Shown one piece after another: positions 1-4,897 of a stretch of DNA of 5,545 bases (positions within the stretch are counted from its first letter, which is position 1; every line of letters starts with the position of its first letter). The position numbers were made by a program, and so were the translations under genes. The stretch is from the NCBI GenBank assembly GCA_029287275.1, contig JARFRL010000141.1, positions 1 through 5,545 on the forward strand, in the 5' to 3' direction. The DNA comes from Pontiella desulfatans (lineage in GTDB: Bacteria > Verrucomicrobiota > Kiritimatiellia > Kiritimatiellales > Pontiellaceae). Under the pieces are notes generated by a model. It saw only the letters and a program-made list of their open reading frames with translations. It searched no databases and was not told the origin of the DNA.

Positions 1-390
1 GTTCCACTCGAACAATAGGAGTAGAGGATCATGCGCGCCGGAAAAAAACTAATTGTTGCTATCGTCCTCCTACTATTGGTGATCAAGGCGAGCGGTGACG
101 GAAAGGTTCTTTCCATAAAGCCAGTGGGCGCGAACATGGAAGTCACCATCCGAACGGTGGTGGGCGATCGCTATCAAATGCAATGCCGCCCCAGTCTGCT
201 CGAAGGCGCGTGGGTCAACGTCGGCGAGGCGTTCGTCGCGACGGAAACCACGACGGAGAAATCGATCGTGGCCACGGAAACGGCTTGCGTGCTGCGGGTA
301 ATCAAGGTGGAAGAGCCCATCGGTCCCGACGGGCCTCCCGGACCGCCGCCCCCGCCGCCTCCGACGCTGGGCGGTTGACGCGCCCGCGGG
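1..390 (+). repeat. Tandem duplication, copy 1
   Basis: The stretch from GTTCCACTC at position 1 to CGCCCGCGGG at 381-390 matches 855-1247. The match covers the leader, the Shine-Dalgarno site, the whole small gene and the first bases after the stop. The leaders differ by a one-base insertion and the coding parts differ mainly in the proline tail. Copy 1 begins at the very edge of the window, so the real left boundary, and any further copy to the left, cannot be seen. Confidence 0.9.
31..378 (+). CDS. Small exported protein with polyproline tail (copy 1)
   Basis: Function unknown. The 115-residue product has a basic start (RAGKK), a hydrophobic core at about residues 7-18 and a plausible signal peptidase site after ASG (20-22), so it is probably exported or held by an N-terminal membrane anchor. 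Residues 36-93 form a small beta-rich-looking core (TIRTVVGDRYQMQ...W.NVGEAF.AT...VLRVIKV). It resembles the short domain common at the ends of exported PVC-group proteins, where the consensus is roughly 'YxLQxSxxLxxxxWxxxGxxxxAxxxxxxxxxxxxxxxFYRV'. The tail, GPDGPPG followed by seven prolines (105-111), looks like a linker or wall-interacting segment. The start is supported by AGGAG at 17-21, nine bases upstream, and by conservation in copy 2. Relative to copy 2 it has lost consensus-like residues (Y to C at 52, G to E at 72, W to S at 78), so this copy may be diverging. The domain assignment is from memory of the family pattern. Confidence 0.75.
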   Translation: MRAGKKLIVAIVLLLLVIKASGDGKVLSIKPVGANMEVTIRTVVGDRYQMQCRPSLLEGAWVNVGEAFVATETTTEKSIVATETACVLRVIKVEEPIGPDGPPGPPPPPPPTLGG

Positions 391-408
391 CGTCGTGAAG
401 TGTTTTTT
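377..408 (+). terminator. Weak terminator candidate after copy 1
   Basis: GACGC (377-381) can pair with GCGTC (390-394), overlapping the 12-base palindrome CGCCCGCGGGCG (381-392). A run of six T follows at 403-408. Eight bases separate stem and T run, which is longer than in a typical intrinsic terminator, so this is a weak call. Confidence 0.25.
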
Positions 409-854
409 CGCGCGCCGCGTGCTTTCCACTATTCGGCGCCGCGGCCAACAGGCTCCCTGATTTAGACGCGGGCCGGCTTCCCGAGATCTTCTCCCGGATC
501 GTTGGCGCGGGGGTTCTCCTCCTCTTTTGCTCGCGGCGATTTTTTCAAAAGCGGGAGTCCTTCCGCTCTCGAATAAAAAAAATCCATCTTTTTTCGGGGC
601 GTAATTCGGCGCGTCCGCGCCGGCCACTCGGTTCGATCTGAAAAAACGGGATCCGTGGCTTCGGACTCGGCGTTTAATGAATTTCCCCATATCCATTGCG
701 CGAAAATCCAATCCCTGAAGTCTGATCCCCGCACCGCCGAGTTTAAACGCTGAGAAACCACCCGCAAGAGGCGCGAACAGCGCGCAATTAATACCTGCAA
801 GGTACTGATAGCAAGTGGTTTACATCCTGCTACAGATCAAGACCTAACGAGTGG
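379..854. other. 476-base spacer with no convincing gene
   Basis: This stretch separates the duplicated genes. Minus-strand open frames cross it (one of 112 codons at 462-800, one of 212 codons running into the copy 1 gene), but both have arginine-rich, low-complexity composition, no recognisable motif and no good ribosome site. It is less GC-rich than its surroundings in places and has several homopolymer runs (T6 at 403-408, an A8 run near 576, a T6 run near 590, an A6 run near 641). A short hairpin, CGGCGC/GCGCCG, lies at 607-622. It probably holds the end of transcript 1 and the promoter of copy 2, but I found no strong -35/-10 pair. Confidence 0.5.
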
Positions 855-1247
855 GTTCCACTCAAAAAAATAGGTGTTAATGATCATGTGTGTCGGAAAA
901 AAAACAATCGTTGCTCTCGTCCTTTTGCTATTGGTGATCAAGGCGAGCGGAGACGGGAAGGTTGTTTCCATAAAACCGGTGGGCGCGAGCATGGAGTTCA
1001 CCATCCGAACGGTGGTGGGCGATCGCTATCAAATGCAATACCGCCCCAGTCTGCTCGAAGGCGCGTGGGTCAATGTCGGCGAGGCGTTCGTCGCGACGGG
1101 CCCGACGACGATGAAATGGATCGCGGCCGCGGAAACGGCCTGCGTGCTGCGGGTGATCAAGGTGGAAGAGCCCATCGGCCCCGACACGCCTCCCGGACCG
1201 CCGCCGCCGCCGCCTCCGCCGCCGAGCGCGCGATAAACGCCCGCGGG
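855..1247 (+). repeat. Tandem duplication, copy 2
   Basis: Second copy of the unit described at 1-390, displaced by about 855 bases. It runs from GTTCCACTC (855-863) to CGCCCGCGGG (1238-1247). Sequence to the left of 855 and to the right of 1250 does not clearly match the flanks of copy 1. Confidence 0.9.
886..1236 (+). CDS. Small exported protein with polyproline tail (copy 2)
   Basis: Function unknown; a 116-residue paralogue of the product at 31-378. By hand alignment about 15 residues differ before the tail, alongside about 13 silent codon differences, which fits mild purifying selection on a real gene. It has the same plan: basic start, hydrophobic segment at about 7-18, likely cleavage after ASG, compact core, then GPDTPPG and nine prolines ending in SAR. 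It fits the PVC-type short domain better than copy 1 (Y52, G72, W78). I chose ATG 886 because it aligns with the start of copy 1 and keeps the AGGTG (872-876) at the same nine-base spacing. In-frame GTG 874 and ATG 880 are also open and would add four or two residues. It could serve as a secreted, wall-associated or surface-exposed protein; nothing nearby tells which. Confidence 0.75.
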   Translation: MCVGKKTIVALVLLLLVIKASGDGKVVSIKPVGASMEFTIRTVVGDRYQMQYRPSLLEGAWVNVGEAFVATGPTTMKWIAAAETACVLRVIKVEEPIGPDTPPGPPPPPPPPPSAR

Positions 1248-1259
1248 GTCCTAGCTAAA

Positions 1260-1286
1260 GTCGCCTTTGTGTTGTAAAAAGGCGGC
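1260..1286. other. Hairpin between copy 2 and the membrane-protein gene
   Basis: CGCCTTT (1262-1268) pairs perfectly with AAAGGCG (1278-1284) around a nine-base loop, extended by a T-G and a G-C pair (1261/1285, 1260/1286). No T run follows on either strand, so it is not a standard intrinsic terminator. It could mark the transcript end of copy 2, protect a 3' end, or be chance. Confidence 0.3.
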
Positions 1287-1313
1287 CGATCCGTAAAGTG
1301 GTCTGATTCCTTT

Positions 1314-1318
1314 GGAGG
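1314..1318 (+). promoter_or_regulatory. Ribosome binding site fixing a GTG start
   Basis: GGAGG lies four bases before GTG 1323. This strong site is the reason to accept a GTG start for the following gene; the protein family's conserved N-terminal helix begins about ten residues later. Confidence 0.75.
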
Positions 1319-1322
1319 CCCC

Positions 1323-2087
1323 GTGACCGATACCAAGCATAAACCCGACAACCCGCTCGTCAGCATTCTGCTCAACGTGATCATACCCGTCGCGATCCTG
1401 AGCCTGTTGAGCGATAAAGAAAAATCGTTCGGTCCGATACCGGGGCTGGGCCCGGTGTGGGCGCTGGTGGTGGGCCTCGCGTTTCCCATTGGATATGGCG
1501 CGCGCACGCTCCTCCGCGACCGCAAGGCCGACTTCATGTCGATCATCGGGGTCATCAGCGTCACGCTCACCGGCGTGTTCGGCATTTTGCAGCTTCCGGC
1601 GGAATACGTGGCCATCAAAGAAGCCGCCATCCCGCTCATACTTGGCGTCGTTATCGTCGTTTCGCTGAAAACGCCGTTCCCGCTCATCAAAAAGATTCTG
1701 ATGACCGAGGCGCTTTTCGACGTGGAAGCGCTCAAAGGCGCGCTGAAGGAAAAGGGGACCGAAGCGGTTTTCGAGAAGCGGTTGGTGGGCCTCACCTGGG
1801 GCTTCGCCTCTTCGATGTTTCTATCGTCCGGGCTCAACTACGCGCTGGCTAAGATCGTCCTGAAAAGCGATCCCGTCCTCCAGCGGGAGGCCTACACCGC
1901 GGAGCTGGGCAAAATGACCGGCTGGCGCCACGGGGTGGTGTTGATCCCGTGCATGGTCGTGATGTTTTTCGTGATGAACAAGCTGTTCAACACGCTCACC
2001 GAACTCACGGGCCGCGAGCTCGACGACCTCCTCGCCGCGCGCCACCGCGCGAAACCCGCCGCGGGCGCCGAGCCGGAAACGGACTAG
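1323..2087 (+). CDS. VC0807-family integral membrane protein
   Basis: This 254-residue inner-membrane protein of unknown biochemical role matches the pattern I recall for the VC0807 family, which is sometimes compared with intracellular septation protein A. About six membrane segments can be seen, at roughly residues 12-30, 43-60, 72-90, 98-115, 155-178 and 203-222. Family-like blocks include LLNVIIPVAILSLLS (16-30), LAFPIGYG (52-59), KEAAIPL (99-105), FDVEAL (132-137), LNYALA (171-176) and ELGKMT (194-199). The loop between segments 4 and 5 is amphipathic and charged. The C-terminus is a charged tail rich in alanine, proline and acidic residues. Length is normal for the family. Start is GTG 1323 (GGAGG at 1314-1318). 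The gene appears to stand alone, 86 bases after copy 2, and converges on the minus-strand gene, sharing the CTAG at 2084-2087. The family call is fairly firm; function is not known. Confidence 0.85.
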   Translation: MTDTKHKPDNPLVSILLNVIIPVAILSLLSDKEKSFGPIPGLGPVWALVVGLAFPIGYGARTLLRDRKADFMSIIGVISVTLTGVFGILQLPAEYVAIKEAAIPLILGVVIVVSLKTPFPLIKKILMTEALFDVEALKGALKEKGTEAVFEKRLVGLTWGFASSMFLSSGLNYALAKIVLKSDPVLQREAYTAELGKMTGWRHGVVLIPCMVVMFFVMNKLFNTLTELTGRELDDLLAARHRAKPAAGAEPETD

Positions 2088-2536
2088 CCCTCCTTCATTT
2101 CCAGCTCCATCTTGCTCAGCGTCAGCTGTTCGCGTTGTTCCATCTCCCGCAGGTTCTCGAGCACGTCGCGAACCTGAACGGAGAGCGCCTTCGCCGCCAT
2201 GGATTCGTAGAACCGCGACAGCCGTTCGTCGAAATACCGCGCCGCGGCGATGACGAATTCGCTGTCCACCTCGTCCGGGATGAAATAATCCCTGAACTCC
2301 TGCTCCGTCGTCGCCAGCACGTATTTGAAAAACGTGTCCAGCGTGTTTTCGGAAACGCGCTCCTCGTAGTCCGCCAACCGAGCCTCGAGTTGACGCTCGC
2401 GCGCGATCAGCTCCTCAAGCAGTCGCGCCGTCTCTTCCGACTCGGTCAGGCCGCGAAGTCCGTCGTAGAAACGAATCAATCTACGATGAAACTCGCGGGC
2501 GTGATCCAGAATATCTCTGGTTTGATTGAATGACAT
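2084..2536 (-). CDS. Four-helix protein with internal duplication, ferritin/rubrerythrin-like shape
   Basis: I do not recognise this as a named family. The 150-residue product is highly charged, has no signal or membrane segment, and should be almost entirely helical and cytoplasmic. It consists of two helix pairs that align without gaps: residues 12-58 and 98-144 share 15 of 47 positions, including AR.F..RL.RFY in the first helix and LE.L...E in the second. A middle segment (about 62-92, ending YFIPDEVDSEF) links them. Two helix-pair repeats of this kind are the layout of rubrerythrin/ferritin-like four-helix bundles, but the usual E-x-x-H metal signature is absent (E47-R-Q-L and E133-Q-R-E). 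If the fold is right, it probably lacks a normal di-iron site. ATG 2536 is preferred over ATG 2578 because GGGAGGTGA lies just before it and the promoter's likely transcription start falls inside the longer frame. The gene converges on the VC0807-type gene. Confidence 0.8.
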   Translation of the reverse strand: MSFNQTRDILDHAREFHRRLIRFYDGLRGLTESEETARLLEELIARERQLEARLADYEERVSENTLDTFFKYVLATTEQEFRDYFIPDEVDSEFVIAAARYFDERLSRFYESMAAKALSVQVRDVLENLREMEQREQLTLSKMELEMKEG

Positions 2537-2541
2537 CTCAC

Positions 2542-2550
2542 TCACCTCCC
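2542..2550 (-). promoter_or_regulatory. Strong ribosome binding site deciding the minus-strand start
   Basis: On the minus strand GGGAGGTGA is read at 2550-2542, five bases before ATG 2536. It decides against the upstream in-frame ATGs at 2578 and 2560. Confidence 0.8.
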
Positions 2551-2558
2551 TCGCTTGC

Positions 2559-2586
2559 ATTCTAGACCGGTCCATCACGCTGTCAA
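2559..2586 (-). promoter_or_regulatory. Sigma70-type promoter of the helical-protein gene
   Basis: On the minus strand TTGACA (2586-2581, perfect -35) and TAGAAT (2564-2559, five of six at -10) are separated by 16 bases. Transcription should begin near 2552, giving a leader of only about 16 bases that still contains the ribosome site. This is the best promoter in the window. A palindrome, GACCGGTC (2565-2572), sits in the spacer next to the -10 box. Confidence 0.7.
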
Positions 2587-2592
2587 CCGGTC
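2566..2592. promoter_or_regulatory. Two ACCGGTC elements 20 bases apart, possible operator
   Basis: ACCGGTC occurs at 2566-2572 and again at 2586-2592, exactly 20 bases apart, about two turns of the helix. The core ACCGGT is self-complementary. One copy lies between -10 and -35 and the other abuts the -35 box of the minus-strand promoter, the usual placement for a repressor. The region also lies upstream of the divergent renalase-like gene. Operator function is inferred from placement only. Confidence 0.4.
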
Positions 2593-2632
2593 GTTTTGTA
2601 AGTTATCGCCCCACGCGCCGAACGCTTCGCAC

Positions 2633-3628
2633 ATGAATCAGAACCCCATTCATTCGACGGACTACATCATCTTGGGAGCCGGAATTGCCGGCCTCCTCTG
2701 CGCGGAAGAGCTCAAACGGGCCGGTCGTACCGTACAACTGATCGAAAAAGGGCGCGGGGTCGGAGGGCGCATGGCCACGCGCCGCGTGGCGGATGGGCGC
2801 TTCGACCACGGCGCGCAATATTTCACGGCGCGGGAACCGCTCTTTCAAGCGTACGTCGATCAATGGCTCAAAGACGGCGTCATCAAGGAATGGTTCCGGC
2901 GTCTTCCGGAAGACCGCGATCCGAGGGGCTATCCGCGGTATTGTGGCGTCAACGGCATGACCGACGTCGCCAAACACCTCGCCCGAAACCATCTCGTTCA
3001 TCTGTCCGAGCGCGTTCGCCTCCTCAACCGGACCGCGGCGGGATGGAAGGTCGCGACCGATTCCGGAAATCGTTACCACGGGCGGCATCTGGTCATCACC
3101 GCGCCATTGCCTCAGACGATGGAGCTGCTCGACGCGAACGGAGTTGTTCTTCCTGCCCCCGCCAACGACGCGTTCCGAGCTATTCATTACGAAAAAGGGC
3201 TCGCGACGCTCGCGCTACTGGACGGCCCGAGCGGCATGCCGGAGCCCGGAGGCATGAAAGTTAGCGGCGGCATTCTGAGTTGGATCGCCGACAACCAGTT
3301 GAAAGGCGTTTCGCCCAACGTCGCCGCCGTAACCCTTCACGCCGACCCGGCCTTCGCGAAAAAGCATTGGGACTCGCCGGACGAGGAACGCGGGCGACTC
3401 ATGCTCGACGCGGCCGCCACGTTTCTACGCGCCAGGGTGTTGGACCACACTTGTCACCGCTGGGGCTTCGCGATCGCCAACGAGCCTTGGCCCGAGCGCG
3501 CGTATTCGAACGAAGATCTACAACTGACGCTGGCGGGCGATTCGTTTGGAGGGCCGCGCGTCGAAGGCGCCGCGCTTTCCGGGCTTACCGCCGCGGCGCG
3601 ATGCCTGGGAGCGACGAATGAACCGTAA
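2633..3628 (+). CDS. Renalase-like FAD-dependent NAD(P)/amine-oxidoreductase family protein
   Basis: This 331-residue cytoplasmic flavoprotein belongs to the renalase branch of the amine oxidase/NAD(P)-FAD oxidoreductase superfamily. Characterised renalases oxidise the 2- and 6-dihydro isomers of NAD(P)H back to NAD(P)+; that this protein does so is an inference. Visible motifs are the dinucleotide-binding GAGIAGL (15-21) with E38 for the ribose, GGRM (44-47), DHGAQYFTAR (58-67) and the C-terminal FAD-closing block LAGDSFGGPRVEGAALSG (300-317). Length is normal for bacterial members. ATG 2633 is chosen because the FAD strand begins ten residues later. An in-frame ATG at 2555 would add 26 residues unlike the family and running through the divergent promoter. 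No clear ribosome site precedes 2633, so translation may be weak or start on a nearly leaderless transcript. The stop overlaps the following gene by 11 bases. Confidence 0.85.
   Translation: MNQNPIHSTDYIILGAGIAGLLCAEELKRAGRTVQLIEKGRGVGGRMATRRVADGRFDHGAQYFTAREPLFQAYVDQWLKDGVIKEWFRRLPEDRDPRGYPRYCGVNGMTDVAKHLARNHLVHLSERVRLLNRTAAGWKVATDSGNRYHGRHLVITAPLPQTMELLDANGVVLPAPANDAFRAIHYEKGLATLALLDGPSGMPEPGGMKVSGGILSWIADNQLKGVSPNVAAVTLHADPAFAKKHWDSPDEERGRLMLDAAATFLRARVLDHTCHRWGFAIANEPWPERAYSNEDLQLTLAGDSFGGPRVEGAALSGLTAAARCLGATNEP
3607..3611 (+). promoter_or_regulatory. Ribosome binding site inside the upstream gene
   Basis: GGGAG within the last codons of the renalase-like gene lies six bases before ATG 3618. 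It fixes the start of the overlapping SDR gene and suggests translational coupling. Confidence 0.65.
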
Positions 3629-4340
3629 CATACTGATTTACGGCGGCTCGGGCGGCATCGGGTCCGCGCTCGCCCGCCGACTTGCCAGCGCGGGCGCGAA
3701 AGTGCATCTGGCGGGGCGGAATCAAGATTCGCTCGCGGCCCTCGCGGCCGAGATCGACGCGGGATACACGGTGGGCGATGTTACCGAACCGGATTTTTTC
3801 CCGCGGGTCATGGACGCCGCCGGCGAACGGATCGACGGCTTGGTTTACGCGGTCGGAACGATCAACCTGCGCGGGTTTCAGCGGTTGGAGGCTGAGGATT
3901 ATCTCCGCGATTTCCAAGTCAACGCCCTGGGCGCCGCGCTCGCGGTCAAGGCCGCCCTGAAGGCGCTCAAAAAAAGCGAGTCCGCCTCGGTCGTTCTCTT
4001 TTCAAGCGTCGCGGCGCTCAACGGGTTTTCCTTTCACGCGTCCATGGGCGCGGCGAAAGGCGCCGTTTCCGGCCTCACGCGCTCGCTGGCCGCCGAGCTC
4101 GCGCCAAAGATTCGCGTCAACGCCATCGCGCCGTCCTTGGTTGAAACGCCGCTCACCGGAAAAATGCTGGCCAACGAAAAAACCGTGGACGCCCTCGCGG
4201 CGTTTCATCCCTTGAAACGGTTGGGAACGGCGGAGGATATCGCCGCGGTCGCGGCGATGCTGCTCTCGCCCGAATCCGGCTGGATGACCGGCCAGATCAT
4301 CAGCGTGGACGGCGGACGATCGACCCTCGCCGGCGGTTGA
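3618..4340 (+). CDS. SDR-fold protein lacking the catalytic tyrosine
   Basis: This 240-residue classical-length short-chain dehydrogenase/reductase fold protein is presumably NAD(P)-binding and cytoplasmic. It shows the cofactor loop GGSGGIG (9-15), a GRN segment (33-35), GDV (53-55), YAVG (77-80) in place of NNAG, the active-site Asn N102, catalytic Ser S130, Lys K147, the PSLVETPL loop (172-179) and the C-terminal SVDGG (229-233). The residue 13 after S130 and 4 before K147, normally the catalytic tyrosine, is M143. From memory, a related group of bacterial SDRs reads 'FHASxxAAKGAVEGL' with Val or Ile there, so the loss may be a family trait and not decay; all other features are intact. The protein may bind a nicotinamide cofactor without ordinary alcohol dehydrogenase chemistry. 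ATG 3618 gives the correct N-terminus. The gene overlaps the renalase-like gene by 11 bases, so the two should be made together. Confidence 0.85.
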   Translation: MNRNILIYGGSGGIGSALARRLASAGAKVHLAGRNQDSLAALAAEIDAGYTVGDVTEPDFFPRVMDAAGERIDGLVYAVGTINLRGFQRLEAEDYLRDFQVNALGAALAVKAALKALKKSESASVVLFSSVAALNGFSFHASMGAAKGAVSGLTRSLAAELAPKIRVNAIAPSLVETPLTGKMLANEKTVDALAAFHPLKRLGTAEDIAAVAAMLLSPESGWMTGQIISVDGGRSTLAGG

Positions 4341-4393
4341 TGTCTCCGAACGCGTTTAATTTGTAAGGAACCACCCCGCGCGCCGAATGGATA

Positions 4394-4411
4394 TATTATT
4401 ATCTATTATTA
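4394..4411 (+). repeat. AT-rich direct repeat in front of the DoxX-like gene
   Basis: TATTATTA occurs at 4394-4401 and 4404-4411, with a ten-base period, in an otherwise GC-rich 81-base gap. The second copy touches the AGGAG ribosome site (4411-4415). The repeat offers several TATTAT -10-like boxes but I see no good -35 partner. It may be a promoter melting region, an unstructured leader that favours translation, or a protein-binding site. Confidence 0.4.
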
Positions 4412-4421
4412 GGAGAGCGAC

Positions 4422-4880
4422 ATGAGCATCAAAGAATTGGACCGCGTCATTTTGGAACGGATGAGACTGCTGGGCGAACCGGCGGCGCGGATCTCGCTGT
4501 TCATCATCTTTTTCTGGTTTGGCATTCTCAAACCCTTGGGCGTTTCCGCGGCCGGTCCGTTGGTCATCAAGACGGTCGACTGGATGCCGCTGCTCTCGCC
4601 CGAACAATGGCTCGCGGTGATCGGATGGTGGGAAGTGCTGATCGGCGTCTGTTTCCTTTTCCGGAAAACCACGCGAATCGCCATCCTCTTGCTGTTTCTG
4701 CAGATGACCGGAACCTTCATGCCGCTGTTCATTCTTCCGGAGATCACCTTCCAGCCAAACGGAATTCCGCTCCTGCCGACGTTGGAAGGGCAGTACATCG
4801 TCAAAAACATCATCATCATTTCCGCGGCGCTCGTGATTGGCGGAAACCTGAGTCACCGGCGCGAACCACGCGCCGCGTGA
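4422..4880 (+). CDS. Small four-helix membrane protein, DoxX/DUF417-like
   Basis: This 152-residue inner-membrane protein has four predicted helices at about residues 24-41, 63-80, 86-104 and 126-142. The pattern (FFWFGILKPLGV at 30-41, GWWEVLIGVCFLF at 68-80, LQMTGTFMPLFILPE at 93-107, LEGQYIVKN at 121-129) resembles the DoxX superfamily and its DUF417/YkgB relatives, whose E. coli member RclC belongs to the reactive-chlorine response. No enzyme activity can be assigned from the sequence. E71, E122 and K128 within or beside membrane segments are notable. ATG 4422 is preceded by AGGAG at 4411-4415, six bases away. The next gene starts 17 bases after its stop, so it probably heads the transcript that includes the ABC ATPase. 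Placement in the superfamily is likely; the exact family is uncertain. Confidence 0.75.
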   Translation: MSIKELDRVILERMRLLGEPAARISLFIIFFWFGILKPLGVSAAGPLVIKTVDWMPLLSPEQWLAVIGWWEVLIGVCFLFRKTTRIAILLLFLQMTGTFMPLFILPEITFQPNGIPLLPTLEGQYIVKNIIIISAALVIGGNLSHRREPRAA

Positions 4881-4897
4881 AACCCATAGGGGGAAAT

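Noticed and set aside
166..173. GCGATCGC palindrome, also present in copy 2 at 1021
   Set aside because: It encodes part of the conserved GDRYQ core and is copied by the duplication; no sign of a separate role such as a HIP1-type repeat.
73..711. 212-codon minus-strand open frame crossing copy 1
   Set aside because: It overlaps the conserved plus-strand gene, is rich in arginine with no motif, and copy 2 does not preserve it; an antisense shadow of GC-rich coding sequence.
462..800. 112-codon minus-strand open frame in the spacer
   Set aside because: No recognisable domain, no good ribosome site and uneven composition. It could be a remnant but there is no positive support.
874..885. GTG 874 or ATG 880 as start of copy 2
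   Set aside because: They align with the leader of copy 1, not with its coding part; ATG 886 matches the copy 1 start and keeps the ribosome-site spacing.
2555..2632. 26-residue N-terminal extension of the renalase-like protein
   Set aside because: The extension is unlike the family, precedes the FAD-binding strand without purpose, and lies over the divergent promoter.
3546..3617. 24-residue extension of the SDR protein from ATG 3546
   Set aside because: It lies wholly inside the renalase-like gene; ATG 3618 has a ribosome site and gives the standard SDR N-terminus.
4356..4856. Two long minus-strand open frames opposite the DoxX-like gene
   Set aside because: They mirror the membrane-protein codons (Met-, Ser- and Arg-rich or Asp/Gln/Arg-rich), while the plus strand has a ribosome site and clear membrane helices.
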